Shown one piece after another: positions 35,267 through 44,742 of a stretch of DNA of 64,000 nucleotides. This DNA is from Chloroflexus sp. Y-396-1 (GTDB lineage: Bacteria > Chloroflexota > Chloroflexia > Chloroflexales > Chloroflexaceae). The translations under genes were made by a program, and so were the position numbers. How positions within the stretch are numbered: position 1 is the first letter of the stretch; each line of letters begins with the position of its first letter. The notes under the pieces were generated by a model. The model was given only the letters and a program-made list of their open reading frames with translations, did no database searches and was not told the DNA's origin. Where the stretch lies: assembly GCF_000516515.1 (NCBI RefSeq), contig NZ_KI911784.1:682001-746000 (forward strand). Reading direction: 5' to 3'.

Positions 35267-36439
35267 TCAGGCAGCCACATCACGACGGAAAATGACGCGC
35301 AATGAAGAGTCTTCAAAAAAGGCATCTTGCGCCCGTAGACGGGCCAGCGATTGTGGCAACACAATTCGGTGGCGATGCCAGCCCACCGAGATAAGCAATT
35401 CATCATCACTCTGCGCTAAATGCACCTGATCCTCAGAGGCAAACGGCAGCGGGACGATCAGATCGTAGCCATAGGCGGTCTTCTCGACCCGTTGCGTCGG
35501 GCCTTGGTAGAGAAAAGTGGTCGGATCGCGATCAGCGAAGAGATGGTCGGCTAATTCATTGAGGAGTTCGGTACCGACGATCTCTTGAGAAAAATGGGGA
35601 GCCCGCAGGATGGGCAACGGCTCGAACATCTCTTCAACGAGGGGCGCATATTGCTGCTGCATCGCACGCCATTGCGCAAAATGGGCATCAACGTCGGGAG
35701 GTAAAATCCGATTGACAATAATTGCATCGACTGCATAGCCAAACAAACTGAGATAGGTCAGTGAGCGCTGGGCCTCGCGAATCACCATTTTTTCCAGGTT
35801 CATAACAATGCGGGCCGTGCAAATCTGGTGATTCGTTAACAACTGACGAACATCGATCAGGGCATCAATAGCCTGCTGGGCCGAGGCCAGCACGTCGTCG
35901 TCGGCAATCGGCATGTCGGTGACTCGTCGTGCAACAGGTCGCACCACACGGAGCAGCGCACGGGCGATTGGGAAGAGACGGGCGATCCACCAGCGCATCA
36001 CATCAGGGAGTGACAACAAACGCAGTGTTTCACCGGTTGGCGCTGCATCAACGACGATGACATCGTACTTCCCCTCGTCGTAATGGCGCTTGATCTGGAG
36101 TAGGCTAAAGAGTTCTTCAGTACCGGGAATAACCGACAACTCCCCCTGGGCAATCGTCTCGACTCCCTGCCACGCCAGCAGATCGGCCAAATAGCGTGAT
36201 ACGGTTCCCCAGCTTGATTCAAGCTCATGAAGGGCATTGATCTCTTGCGCCCACAAATTAGGTGCTACCTGAAGCGGCTCTGCTCGCAGATCGACACCGA
36301 GCGAGTCGCCTAACGAGTGAGCTGCATCAGTCGAAAGTACAATTGTTCGATACCCCAGTTGGGCGCAGCGGAGGGCGCTTGCCGCTGCGACACTGGTTTT
36401 ACCAACGCCGCCCTTGCCGGTGTAGAAGAGGATTCGCAT
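35267..36439 (-). CDS. ArsA/Get3-type ATPase
   Basis: 390 residues. The deviant Walker A P-loop is at the very N-terminus, YTGKGGVGKTSVAAA, followed by switch I VLSTDAAHSLGDSLG and switch II YDVIVVDAAPTGETLRLL. A C-terminal alpha-crystallin-like part (GYDLIVPLPFASEDQVHLAQ) is present, as in many Chloroflexota and cyanobacterial homologues. Bacterial ArsA-family ATPases without arsB neighbours probably handle protein targeting or cofactor insertion rather than arsenite pumping, and no ars genes are here. It is downstream of the fmdB-like gene by 68 bp on the same strand. Confidence 0.88.
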   Translation of the reverse strand: MRILFYTGKGGVGKTSVAAASALRCAQLGYRTIVLSTDAAHSLGDSLGVDLRAEPLQVAPNLWAQEINALHELESSWGTVSRYLADLLAWQGVETIAQGELSVIPGTEELFSLLQIKRHYDEGKYDVIVVDAAPTGETLRLLSLPDVMRWWIARLFPIARALLRVVRPVARRVTDMPIADDDVLASAQQAIDALIDVRQLLTNHQICTARIVMNLEKMVIREAQRSLTYLSLFGYAVDAIIVNRILPPDVDAHFAQWRAMQQQYAPLVEEMFEPLPILRAPHFSQEIVGTELLNELADHLFADRDPTTFLYQGPTQRVEKTAYGYDLIVPLPFASEDQVHLAQSDDELLISVGWHRHRIVLPQSLARLRAQDAFFEDSSLRVIFRRDVAA

Positions 36440-36507
36440 ACTCGACCGTTCATTCTAGGCAACTTTGCTTTATAATAGCGTTATATTGTCTTTTATGCAA
36501 ATGGTGA

Positions 36508-36894
36508 TCAGGCCCATCCGAGATCATCAGGCTTATCGCCCGATCTCCGCGCATCATCTTCATCCTTCTTTCCGCTCAGCTCTTCTTCAAGCATCTGATC
36601 AACCATCTCATCCCAATCTTCACCAGCGTCTTCACCTAGCTCTTTGCCCAGACGCTTGGCCCAACGGGCAATCGAGCGCGGATCGCTCTCATCCAACCCC
36701 ATAAAGTTTGACGGGTCGGCCAGTGATTCGAGGCGGTCATCTTCCGACTTGAGCGTAGCGAAACGTGAGATTGCACGTCGCACCTCGGTATTCCCGCAGC
36801 GCGGGCAGGCTAAGCCCGGTGGATCGCTAAACCCACGTACTAGTTTTTGGAACTGACCGTTACAAGCGGGGCAAAAGTATTCATAAATCGGCAT
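36508..36894 (-). CDS. FmdB-family zinc-ribbon protein
   Basis: 128 residues. MPIYEYFCPACNGQFQKLVR and ACPRCGN give the CxxC...CxxC zinc ribbon of the FmdB putative regulatory family. The C-terminal half is strongly acidic (GEDAGEDWDEMVDQMLEEEL). It starts 12 bases after the pyrimidine-nucleoside phosphorylase stop, so is in the same transcript. Function unknown; family members were named from a formamidase operon. Confidence 0.85.
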   Translation of the reverse strand: MPIYEYFCPACNGQFQKLVRGFSDPPGLACPRCGNTEVRRAISRFATLKSEDDRLESLADPSNFMGLDESDPRSIARWAKRLGKELGEDAGEDWDEMVDQMLEEELSGKKDEDDARRSGDKPDDLGWA

Positions 36895-36906
36895 GGCAAC
36901 CCTCTA

Positions 36907-38217
36907 TCAGATTTCACGAATAATATCCTCAACGAGCGGCAACAATGGCGGTGGTTTATCATGAATAGTATAGGCAAAACGGATACGTTCAGCAATCTGA
37001 TCGACATCGGCCTGGTGTGCCGCATGAACGGTAAGTAATGGCTCACCAGCAGTAACGTGATCGCCCACCTTGGCGTGTAACACCAACCCTACCGCATGAT
37101 CGATGGTATCTTCTTTACGTGACCGCCCACCGCCCAACCCATTCACGACCATGCCCAAGGCCTGCCCATCAATCGCCGTGATAAAACCACTGCGTGGAGC
37201 CGGAAACGCAACCTGTACTGGTGCAGTAGGCAGACGTTCGGGTTCATCGATCACCGTTGGATCACCACCCTGGTTGACAACCATCGCACGAAACTTCTCC
37301 CAGGCTGCACCACTTTGTAATGCTTCTCTCAGCAACAGGCGAGCAGCATCAACACTATCCCGCAAACCGGCCATGCGCACTAACTCACTTCCCAACACCA
37401 GTGATAGCTCGACCAGGTCGGGCGGGCCAGAACCACGCAGTGCAGCAATGGCTTCCCGCACCTCCAGTGCGTTCCCTATCGCAAAACCGAGTGGCTGCTG
37501 CATACTGCTGAGCACGGCGGTCACTTTCCGTCCGGCATGATGCCCAATCGCAACCATGGTTCGTGCCAATTGACGGGCATCATCAAGCGTCTGCATGAAT
37601 GCTCCGCGTCCATATTTTACGTCAAGTACAATACAATCCGCACCGGAAGCCAGTTTTTTGCTCATCACGCTGGCGGCAATCAGTGGAATCGACTCAACCG
37701 TTGCGGTCACATCGCGTAAAGCGTAAAGTTTCTTATCGGCTGGCGCCAAATCACCGCTCTGCGCAGCCACCACCAATCCCGGTTCATGGACGGCACGCCG
37801 AAACTCTTCCGTACTAAGACTGGTACGAAAGCCAGGAATACTCTCAAGTTTGTCAATCGTGCCACCACTAAAACCGAGACCACGACCACTCATCTTTGCC
37901 ACCGGCAAGCCAACCGCGGCTACCAAAGGCGCTACAACCAGTGTTGTTTTATCACCAACCCCACCCGTTGAATGTTTATCAACGGTCAATGGGGCAATAT
38001 CATGCAGATCGAGCATATCGCCACTACGGGCCATCGCGATAGTCAAATCGGCTGTCTCGCGGTCATCCATTCCCCGCAGCACAATAGCCATTGCAAGTGC
38101 AGCCATCTGATAATCGGGAATATCACCGGCTGTGTAATGTTTGACCACCCACTCGATTTCAGCGGTGGTCAAAGGGCGGCCATCGCGCTTAGCCGCAATT
38201 ATTTCCACCATTCGCAT
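36907..38217 (-). CDS. Pyrimidine-nucleoside (thymidine) phosphorylase
   Basis: 436 residues from the ATG at 38217, which has GGAAGAG upstream; an earlier ATG at 38238 overlaps that site. Family signatures: [40 protein letters not shown] (phosphate-binding), [20 protein letters not shown] and the C-terminal [20 protein letters not shown] domain. It cleaves thymidine, uridine or deoxyuridine with phosphate. Length and sequence cannot separate deoA from pdp. Part of the tightly spaced minus-strand cluster with the NAD(P)HX repair enzyme and acpS. Confidence 0.93.
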   Translation of the reverse strand: MRMVEIIAAKRDGRPLTTAEIEWVVKHYTAGDIPDYQMAALAMAIVLRGMDDRETADLTIAMARSGDMLDLHDIAPLTVDKHSTGGVGDKTTLVVAPLVAAVGLPVAKMSGRGLGFSGGTIDKLESIPGFRTSLSTEEFRRAVHEPGLVVAAQSGDLAPADKKLYALRDVTATVESIPLIAASVMSKKLASGADCIVLDVKYGRGAFMQTLDDARQLARTMVAIGHHAGRKVTAVLSSMQQPLGFAIGNALEVREAIAALRGSGPPDLVELSLVLGSELVRMAGLRDSVDAARLLLREALQSGAAWEKFRAMVVNQGGDPTVIDEPERLPTAPVQVAFPAPRSGFITAIDGQALGMVVNGLGGGRSRKEDTIDHAVGLVLHAKVGDHVTAGEPLLTVHAAHQADVDQIAERIRFAYTIHDKPPPLLPLVEDIIREI

Positions 38218-38252
38218 GACTACTCTTCCTTTCTGCATCCTGGCCCGGTTTG

Positions 38253-39884
38253 TTAACCGGAGCGTAACTCTTGCATCACCAGCGGTAAGAGCGGTAACAA
38301 ATCACCGGCAATCACGCCGGCATCGCCAAAAGTGGCGCGTGCTCGTGCGCCAGCCGCACCGTGCAGATAGACACCCAACGTTGCAGCCGCGAATGGTGGA
38401 CAACCCTGTGCGATCAAACCGGCAATCACCCCAGCCAATACATCACCCGATCCAGCGGTTGCCAATGCCGGATTCGCCCCATCGTGAATCACTGTTCGAC
38501 CATCAGGTGACGCAATCACCGTAGTCGCTCCTTTTAGCACAACTGTTTGTCGCCAGTGCTGCGCCGCTTCTGCTGCCGTCTGTACCAGATCAACAGGTAA
38601 CTCAGCGACACCCAACAGACGACGCATCTCACCGGGATGCGGAGTAAGCACACAACGTTCGGGCGGTAAGCGTTCAAACCATTTTGGCGCACCGGAAAGA
38701 ATATTCAAGCCATCGGCGTCGATCACAGTGTGCGGCAATTCAACCGTCTGCGGCGCCGATTCCGGGGTCGTTTCACCAATGGCGACAAAGCCGACTCGTG
38801 TCCGGCTGCGGGCCTGATCAAGTCCAAACAAACGTAATACCAGCTTGCGGGTAACTTCAGCCTGTCCTAATCCTGGACCGATCAGCAATGTCTGGTAACG
38901 GGACAAATGTTCGGCTAGATCGTCGATTGCAGCCGGGCCAATAGCTCCCCAATCACCTTCGGCGACCGGTAAGAGTGTGATTTCTGGAGGTAAGGTTGCC
39001 AACGACAGCACCGTGCGACCGGTAGCCAGCGTCACCAAACCGGCGCCAGCGCGTTGGGCGGCTACGCAGGCCAAAACCGCTGCCCCGGGATAATTAATGG
39101 AACCGGCCAACACCAATACCTTCCCGAACACACCTTTATGGGCATCAGCCGGACGAGGCGGTAGCAATGTTCGTGCTTGCGCTGCGGTCAAAAGTTCACT
39201 CATGGTCAGTGCTCTATCTAATTCAGATAACCCGATAGGTGCTACAACAATCTTGCCCGCATACCCGCGACCGGGCCAGAGTAATAATCCCCGCTTGATT
39301 AAGCCAGTAGCCACAGTCAGATCGGCCCGAATGGCCACTGTAGATATCTGCCCATCATCGGCGGCTACCCCACTCGGCAGATCGATAGCCACCACACGTA
39401 GCTCAGGGCGACGGGCACGTGCGGCATTCACTGCCTTAATAATCGTTGCCAGATCATTCGTCGGTGGTCGCCCGCCAGTTCCTAATAGACCATCAATCAC
39501 AACGGCTGCCGTCGCCAGCGCCGAAGCGAGCTGGGAACCGTCAGAATCGGACGTCGAATACAGCTCAGGAATATTGCGGGCACGACAGGCCAGGAGATTA
39601 TCATCTGCACCAGTTCTGCGCCAGATATATAGGATAACCTTTGCCCCTACATCAGCCAGATGACGAGCCGCCACTAACGCATCTCCACCGTTATTGCCAG
39701 GACCGACAAAGACTAATACGTGTCGATCGGCCGGCAAAGCAACATGTTGGCGCACTGCCAGAGCGACACCGGCGCCAGCCTGTTCCATCAACGTAGCCCA
39801 CGTCGTCCCCTGAGCAACAGCAGCCTCTTCTGCAGCCCGCATCTGACCGGCAGTTACGACAAATGGCAACGTCACTTCACTCAT
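38253..39884 (-). CDS. nnr: Bifunctional NAD(P)HX epimerase / ADP-dependent NAD(P)HX dehydratase
   Basis: 543 residues from ATG 39884. The N-terminal YjeF domain (about 1-215) has [20 protein letters not shown] and [14 protein letters not shown]; the C-terminal kinase-like dehydratase has [34 protein letters not shown] and [20 protein letters not shown]. Together they repair hydrated NADH and NADPH. Its start is five bases after the acpS stop, a pairing of acpS with nnr that is common in bacteria. A slightly earlier in-frame ATG (39911) would overlap acpS. Confidence 0.94.
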   Translation of the reverse strand: MSEVTLPFVVTAGQMRAAEEAAVAQGTTWATLMEQAGAGVALAVRQHVALPADRHVLVFVGPGNNGGDALVAARHLADVGAKVILYIWRRTGADDNLLACRARNIPELYSTSDSDGSQLASALATAAVVIDGLLGTGGRPPTNDLATIIKAVNAARARRPELRVVAIDLPSGVAADDGQISTVAIRADLTVATGLIKRGLLLWPGRGYAGKIVVAPIGLSELDRALTMSELLTAAQARTLLPPRPADAHKGVFGKVLVLAGSINYPGAAVLACVAAQRAGAGLVTLATGRTVLSLATLPPEITLLPVAEGDWGAIGPAAIDDLAEHLSRYQTLLIGPGLGQAEVTRKLVLRLFGLDQARSRTRVGFVAIGETTPESAPQTVELPHTVIDADGLNILSGAPKWFERLPPERCVLTPHPGEMRRLLGVAELPVDLVQTAAEAAQHWRQTVVLKGATTVIASPDGRTVIHDGANPALATAGSGDVLAGVIAGLIAQGCPPFAAATLGVYLHGAAGARARATFGDAGVIAGDLLPLLPLVMQELRSG

Positions 39885-39888
39885 AGCC

Positions 39889-40302
39889 TCAACCTGCCCA
39901 ACCGACCACACTAGCTACGGCCAGTTCATGCGTATGCGACAAGCTTACGACCAACGCTCGAATACCCAACGCGGAAGCAGTTTCAGCGGCCACCCCCGAC
40001 AGCCGCAGCAGAGGGCGACCGGTAGCATCACGTATCACTTCGATTTCCTGAAACCCTGCACGTGGTTGATCGGTAACGGCCAACGCCCCCAGACCGCGCA
40101 AACCGATCCCTAACGCTTTGGCGCAGGCCTCTTTGGCTGCCCAGCGCGCTGCTAATGCTTCATAACGGATTCCTTCTGCTGCGGCGGTACAATCAGCCTG
40201 TTCAATCGACGTATACACTCTGAGCAAAAATCGTTGACCGTAGCGCATCACCACCCGACGAATGCGCGCTACCTCTACCAGATCGACCCCGTGATACAGC
40301 AT
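39889..40302 (-). CDS. acpS: Holo-[acyl-carrier-protein] synthase
   Basis: 137 residues. MLYHGVDLVEVARIRRVVMR supplies the metal-binding Asp, and RWAAKEACAKALGIG the WxxKEAxxK signature of phosphopantetheinyl transferases; SLSHTHELAVASVV is the C-terminal strand. It transfers 4'-phosphopantetheine from CoA to acyl carrier protein. Located eight bases after the FecR-like gene and directly before nnr. Confidence 0.94.
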   Translation of the reverse strand: MLYHGVDLVEVARIRRVVMRYGQRFLLRVYTSIEQADCTAAAEGIRYEALAARWAAKEACAKALGIGLRGLGALAVTDQPRAGFQEIEVIRDATGRPLLRLSGVAAETASALGIRALVVSLSHTHELAVASVVGWAG

Positions 40303-40310
40303 ACACCAAC

Positions 40311-41726
40311 CTATTGCGTTCCTACCAGCGAAACTTCAGCCACCCGCGAATCATAATCGTGACCGTTGGCATAGATCTCTACACTACGCAGATAGCGATA
40401 ATCGGGTAACCAATTCTCATCACGTAAATTCACTTGAAATCGGCTCCAGGTCGATGGTTCTACTCGCTGGTAAAAGACCCCGTCAGCTCGTACCCGTAGC
40501 GCATCGTCACTAGTAGCGGTGTATATGCACACCACCCGTTCCTCATCAGGATCGGTCGGACTGCTACGCCGGGCAACAATACGGATCATAATTGGACACT
40601 CGGTTCCTCGATCACCGGCTGCTGGTAACGATTGATAGTCCACCCGTGCCCATAGAGAGAAGACGAGAGAGCGAAACTCGGATACATCAATCCCAGCGCC
40701 ATGCACCCCCAACGCTTGACGAATGCTCGTTACAAACCCGTTGGTCTGACCACCCATACGGTAAAACCAGGCCGCAGTACGAAAATCTTCAATCGGGCAA
40801 ACGAGCGTACTATTCGGTGGACGACAAATCTGCGCCAACCGAAAGAAGCCACGTTCGGGGAGCGGCAAATTTGGTGTACCAGAAACCTGCCACGTTGTCG
40901 AGCGCGGGAGAGTCGGATCATCGGTGCGAGTAGTGTTATTGTACTCAATTTCGGAAAAGCGCGAAAAACCACCGTCACGGATCAATTCCCAGCGCGCCGG
41001 TACCGGCAAGCCGGGCATTCCTGCCGGATCAACTTCAACCCGCTGACCAGCCATCAGGTGGATTGGTTGACCAACCATACCTGTCACGATAGCCTGACCA
41101 CTGCGTACCGCCACATCGGCGACTAGAGCAGGACGACCATCACTACGCATCACACGTCGCTCTGGTGGATACAATCCGATACTATAGCTACCGCCGGGCA
41201 ACAGTACAACCTGAGCATCGCCAATCGTAACCCTGATATCCACCTTGTGAAAGGGCTGATCAGCACGCACATCGTAGCGCACATAACCGTTGAGCTGCTC
41301 GATAGCAACTTCCAGCGTACTACTATGCCAGCGCGTCGTGCGGAGTGATGTCAGACGCACCTCTGTTCCTGCCCAGAGATCGAGCTGACTCCCCTCAAAC
41401 AGCCGTAACGAAGCCACCTGACCATAACCAGCACTGGGCAGCGTGCGCACTGCGTCACCTTCACTCAACGGTTGTTGATCACGCACACCCTGAAAAATGG
41501 TACGACCGGCTGGTTGCCAGACAATGCTCTCGCTCACGCCGCGCACCACCAGCGTTGCAGTCTGCGTATCAGTCGCTGTCAAATACCACTGCCAGACGCT
41601 GAAAATCACCCAGGTACTGAGAGCCAGAAACAAACCAAAAAAGACGAAAAGGGTAAGCCAGGCAATCCGCAAGGTGCGGCGCTGAGCAGCTAATCGATCA
41701 TCTGCAAATACCATCGATGTCTTCAT
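40311..41726 (-). CDS. FecR-like membrane-anchored extracytoplasmic protein
   Basis: 471 residues. A short cytoplasmic N-terminus is followed by one membrane helix (about residues 22-48). The outside part begins with a FecR-like beta-helix region: LSEGDAVRTLPSAGYGQVAS, LDLWAGTEVRLTSLR, IEQLNGYVRYDVR and VVLLPGGSYSIGLY. The C-terminal half may be a carbohydrate-binding or jelly-roll domain (RVEPSTWSRFQVNLRDENWL, VEIYANGHDYDSRVAEVSLV). No anti-sigma helix or adjacent sigma factor, so it is not a FecR regulator in the classic sense. It begins the minus-strand cluster. Confidence 0.78.
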   Translation of the reverse strand: MKTSMVFADDRLAAQRRTLRIAWLTLFVFFGLFLALSTWVIFSVWQWYLTATDTQTATLVVRGVSESIVWQPAGRTIFQGVRDQQPLSEGDAVRTLPSAGYGQVASLRLFEGSQLDLWAGTEVRLTSLRTTRWHSSTLEVAIEQLNGYVRYDVRADQPFHKVDIRVTIGDAQVVLLPGGSYSIGLYPPERRVMRSDGRPALVADVAVRSGQAIVTGMVGQPIHLMAGQRVEVDPAGMPGLPVPARWELIRDGGFSRFSEIEYNNTTRTDDPTLPRSTTWQVSGTPNLPLPERGFFRLAQICRPPNSTLVCPIEDFRTAAWFYRMGGQTNGFVTSIRQALGVHGAGIDVSEFRSLVFSLWARVDYQSLPAAGDRGTECPIMIRIVARRSSPTDPDEERVVCIYTATSDDALRVRADGVFYQRVEPSTWSRFQVNLRDENWLPDYRYLRSVEIYANGHDYDSRVAEVSLVGTQ

Positions 41727-42134
41727 ACCAGCAATTATACTCGAAGGAATAAAGCTTGCGAGAAGGGGGTGATCTGGTAGGAGTTTTCAACGTCTTCATC
41801 CTGCCTGACAATGGTGAAGTGAAGAAAGACTGAACAGAAAGGTGGGTACAAACCTGTCCGCAGCACGTGCAGCAGCGCGCAGCGTCCTCGCCTTTGCACG
41901 TCGATAATGCCCGTCTCCGCGTTGGTGGGGGCGGGTTCTCAACCCATCCGCATTGTGAGCGCTGACGACGGGCATAGGTTTTACCGCGGCCACCGCACCA
42001 CGCGGGCCGGAGGCCCCGCACCCAGCACACCTGTATGGGTCGAGAATGGTCATTCGCTTAGGCAGGACGTTCATCGGTGTCGCGTCGGCCAAAGCAGAGA
42101 ATTCTAAAAACCGCTATCCTTCCCTCGTCACTAC
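41727..42134. other. Spacer with dispersed-repeat debris, no gene
   Basis: Between the FecR-like gene and the riboflavin importer. It carries CACCGCACCACGCGGGCCGG and GCGGGTTCTCAACCCATCCG, matching the 105-bp tandem unit at 60.8 kb and the spacer near 49.0 kb. No supported coding frame. Confidence 0.55.
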
Positions 42135-42164
42135 TTGACACTACACTATCTATAATGCTATCAT
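42135..42164 (+). promoter_or_regulatory. Promoter of the FMN-riboswitch operon
   Basis: TTGACA (42135-42140) and TATCAT (42159-42164) lie 18 nt apart, placing the start point within about 10 nt of the riboswitch. A TATAAT at 42151 is too close to this -35 to be its partner. Confidence 0.5.
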
Positions 42165-42179
42165 CACAAATGAAAAACG

Positions 42180-42296
42180 ATCTTCGGGGCAGGGTGAAAT
42201 TCCCGATCGGTGGTATAGCCCACGAGCGTGTTGAGAGGCACGCATGATCCGGTGAAACTCCGGGGCCGACGGTTACAGTCCGGATGTAAAGAAGAT
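42180..42296 (+). promoter_or_regulatory. FMN riboswitch (RFN element)
   Basis: The aptamer is complete: closing helix ATCTTC/GAAGAT, GGGGCAGGGTGAAATTCCCG, ATCGGTGGTATAGCCCACGA, GATCCGGTGAAACTCCGG, and GGCCGACGGTTACAGTCCGG ATGTAAAGAAGAT. These are the universally conserved FMN-binding segments. It controls the downstream ribX-ribY importer. Confidence 0.97.
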
Positions 42297-42391
42297 CCAG
42301 ATATGGTGAATCAGGGCAATGGCGTGCGGTACGCCTCGGCCTTGTCTGCGTCAGCGGCAGCACAACCATCTGTCGCGATTCCGTATCTGTA

Positions 42392-42422
42392 CCCCGAAGA
42401 GCGTTCGCTCGGCGGGGTTTTT
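42392..42422 (+). terminator. Rho-independent terminator, expression platform of the FMN riboswitch
   Basis: CCCCG-AA-GAGCG-TT-CGCTC-GG-CGGGG followed by TTTTT, about 95 nt after the aptamer and 30 nt before ribX. This is the expected off-switch: FMN binding lets the terminator form. Confidence 0.9.
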
Positions 42423-42452
42423 CATTGCCCGCCGCGAAAGGAGTTAATGACG

Positions 42453-43256
42453 ATGCAGCAAACACTACCAATGCCAACCGTATCGCCGCGGGCGAGAGCA
42501 TTACGGCGTTTTGAATGGCATGCCCTTGGCCTGCCAGTAACGCTCGTAAGCTTACTATTACTCTGGCAAGCCGGCGTAACGTTTAGTGGCTATCCGGCCT
42601 TTATTCTCCCTTCCCCGGCCCTGGTTGCCGGACGCTTCTGGCAGGCGCTGAGCAGTGGGATACTCTGGCAACATACCTCGGCGACCCTGAGTGCTGCCCT
42701 TGGCGGGTTTGCGCTGGCACTCATCATCGCCGTCGTACTCGGCTACACACTGGCGCATATACGCTGGCTCGAACAGGCTCTGGCACCGGTATTGGCCGCC
42801 AGTCAGGCAATTCCGGTGGTGGCGGTGGCACCGCTGATCATCCTCTGGTTCGGCACCGGCCTGACCTCTAAAGTATTGGTCGCTGCTCTGATCACCTTCC
42901 TGCCAATCCTGATCGGTACTATTGTGGCGATCCGCAGTATTCCACGCGAACTGATTGAAATGGCCTACATCAGCGGCGCTAATCGCTGGCAATTACTACG
43001 CTACGTCGAAGTGCCACTGGCGCTCCCCGTACTCTTCGGCGGTATACGCACCGGTCTGTCGCTGGCAACCACCGGTGCCGTCGTTGGGGAATTCGTCGCC
43101 GGACGGGTCGGTCTGGGGGCGTTGATCAATATTGCCCGTGGTCTGTTTGATACACCACTGATTTTTGTAGCACTGATCACGCTAGCTCTGATCACATTGA
43201 CACTATATGTCCTGGCGGGTTTACTAGAACGAATATTGGTTCGTTGGGAAGCATAG
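42453..43256 (+). CDS. ribX: Riboflavin ABC transporter permease RibX
   Basis: 267 residues from the ATG at 42453, nine bases after AAAGGAG; an ATG two codons upstream is too close to it. About six membrane helices, and the binding-protein-dependent transport signature YISGANRWQLLRYVEVPLAL (EAA loop, near residues 170-190). The family is the NitT/TauT/ThiX permeases. The FMN riboswitch directly upstream, plus the NMT1-like binding protein downstream, identify it as the RibXY riboflavin importer first described bioinformatically in Chloroflexi. No ATPase gene is adjacent, so one must be supplied elsewhere. Confidence 0.92.
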   Translation: MQQTLPMPTVSPRARALRRFEWHALGLPVTLVSLLLLWQAGVTFSGYPAFILPSPALVAGRFWQALSSGILWQHTSATLSAALGGFALALIIAVVLGYTLAHIRWLEQALAPVLAASQAIPVVAVAPLIILWFGTGLTSKVLVAALITFLPILIGTIVAIRSIPRELIEMAYISGANRWQLLRYVEVPLALPVLFGGIRTGLSLATTGAVVGEFVAGRVGLGALINIARGLFDTPLIFVALITLALITLTLYVLAGLLERILVRWEA

Positions 43257-43300
43257 TGATCGATCTCTTTTTGAGGCTGTTTTTAGGGAGGAATGTTTTC

Positions 43301-44356
43301 ATGAAAAGGCAGTTCTTTTTGTTCCTCGTAATACTCGCAGTGATGTTAAGCTCCTGCGGAACATCCACTCCGACAACAGCGCCAACGACAGCCCCGACTG
43401 CGGCATCTGCACCACAGGCACAACCAACGCTGCGCCGTGTTACACTGGCGATGTCGTACATTCCCAATGTGCAATTCGCACCTTACTATGTGGCGGCCGC
43501 CAAAGGGTACTACGCTGCAGAAGGCATTGAGGTCATATTCGACTATAACTTCGAGAACGATGTGTCGCAGCGGGCAGCGACCTGGCCGGCGAGTGGGGTT
43601 GAATTTGCCACCACCAGCGGCACTTCTGTCTTACTGGCGCGCCAGCAGGGATTGCCGATTAAAACAGTGATGACCCTCTACCAGCGGTTTCCGATTGCCT
43701 TCTTTGCCAAAGCCAACGTGCCTTTGCAGAGCGTCAACGATCTGCGAGGTCAGACCATTGGTATTCCGGGTCGGTTTGGCGAAAGCTTCTACGCCTTGCT
43801 TGCCGCACTATACGCCGGGAAGATGACAGAGGCAGACGTGGTGGTGCAAGAGATCGGTTTTACGCAGACGGCTGCGGTCATGGAAGATAAAGTGCCGATA
43901 GCGACCGGTTATGCGATGAATGAGCCGGTACAATTGCGCGAGCAGGGCATAGCCGTAAACGTCTTACTGGCCGCCGATGTCTTTAATCTGGCTGCCAACG
44001 GTATTGCTGTCAGCGAGGCATTGATTCAGCAAGAACCCGAGCTTGTGCGCGGTTTCGTGCGGGCCAGTCTGCGCGGATTAGCCGATACCCTAGCAAATCC
44101 TGATGAAGCCTTTGAACTGAGTCTACAGTTCGTTCCTGAAGCACAGCTCGGCAATCCCGACCTCCAACGCAAGGTACTGATCGAGAGTCTACCATTCTGG
44201 CAGAATGAAATGACATCCCAATATGGCTTAGGCTACACTGATGGACAACTTTGGGCGCGCACCGAAGAATTTATGCGCGCTGCGGGTCTCCTGTCGGCAC
44301 CGGTTGATGTGCAGAAGGCGTTTACGAATGAGTTTGTGCCCGGCGGATCGTACTGA
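43301..44356 (+). CDS. ribY: Riboflavin-binding lipoprotein RibY (NMT1/THI5-like)
   Basis: 351 residues, start ATG 43301 with AGGGAGGA upstream. Signal peptide with lipobox VMLSSC (Cys near residue 19), then a Thr/Ala/Pro-rich linker, then an NMT1/THI5-like periplasmic-binding fold: VTLAMSYIPNVQFAPYYVAA, AAKGYYAAEGIEVIFDYN and NDLRGQTIGIPGRFGESFYA. It should capture riboflavin outside the membrane for RibX. The thiamin-precursor binding proteins are the nearest relatives, but the FMN riboswitch settles the ligand class. Confidence 0.92.
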   Translation: MKRQFFLFLVILAVMLSSCGTSTPTTAPTTAPTAASAPQAQPTLRRVTLAMSYIPNVQFAPYYVAAAKGYYAAEGIEVIFDYNFENDVSQRAATWPASGVEFATTSGTSVLLARQQGLPIKTVMTLYQRFPIAFFAKANVPLQSVNDLRGQTIGIPGRFGESFYALLAALYAGKMTEADVVVQEIGFTQTAAVMEDKVPIATGYAMNEPVQLREQGIAVNVLLAADVFNLAANGIAVSEALIQQEPELVRGFVRASLRGLADTLANPDEAFELSLQFVPEAQLGNPDLQRKVLIESLPFWQNEMTSQYGLGYTDGQLWARTEEFMRAAGLLSAPVDVQKAFTNEFVPGGSY

Positions 44357-44379
44357 TCCGAGCAAAGAAGTGACACTTA

Positions 44380-44408
44380 GAGAGGCGCCCTGTTCGTGCG
44401 CCTCTTTC
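44380..44408 (+). terminator. Terminator after ribY
   Basis: GAGAGGCGC and GCGCCTCTTTC form an eight- to nine-base-pair stem with a short loop, about 25 bp after the ribY stop, followed by a weak T-run. Confidence 0.65.
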
Positions 44409-44514
44409 GTGTATGAACGAAGAACTTGCCGAGAATGGTGCAGAAGTGGTACATTATGGTGTACATGTCTGGAGAAAACAGCGTCTCCAAACGAACTTCT
44501 CTGCTTTACGTTAA

Positions 44515-44625
44515 ATAAACGCGGGGCAACTGATCTTGTTCCCGGTAAACCGCCATCCGTACCTGAAAGAATGGTGCTCTGAGGTGGCTTTAGGCAACCT
44601 TCTGGCCGGTGAGATTTTGGGATGA
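44515..44625 (+). pseudogene. C-terminal remnant of an unidentified protein (possibly ATPase-type)
   Basis: Thirty-six codons in one frame, INAGQLILFPVNRHPYLKEW then CSEVALGNLLAGEILG, ending TGA at 44623-44625 in a four-base overlap with an ATG at 44622. The sequence looks like a genuine C-terminus, and such ATGA overlaps mark operons, but the upstream part is absent: an in-frame TAA precedes it. It may belong to an AAA-type ATPase, a guess from feel of the sequence only. Confidence 0.35.
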
Positions 44626-44738
44626 GAAACGGACAGCAGAGAGACCTGGTTGTGCTGGTCGCAGATTTGGATATGGAACACGCTATACGCGGATTGTTAG
44701 CCCAACCCACTCATCGAACATCCAAAGTAATCCAATGA
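44622..44738 (+). pseudogene. N-terminal remnant of an unidentified protein (possibly DUF4276-like)
   Basis: Starting at the ATG overlapping the previous stop: MRNGQQRDLVVLVADLDMEH then AIRGLLAQPTHRTSK, broken off at TGA 44736-44738, only four bases before the EcoRV-like gene. The LVVLVADLDMEHAIRGLL start resembles small nuclease- or TOPRIM-like partners that follow ATPases, for example DUF4276 proteins. The truncation point coincides with the left end of the restriction-modification pair. Confidence 0.35.
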
Positions 44739-44742
44739 AGCA

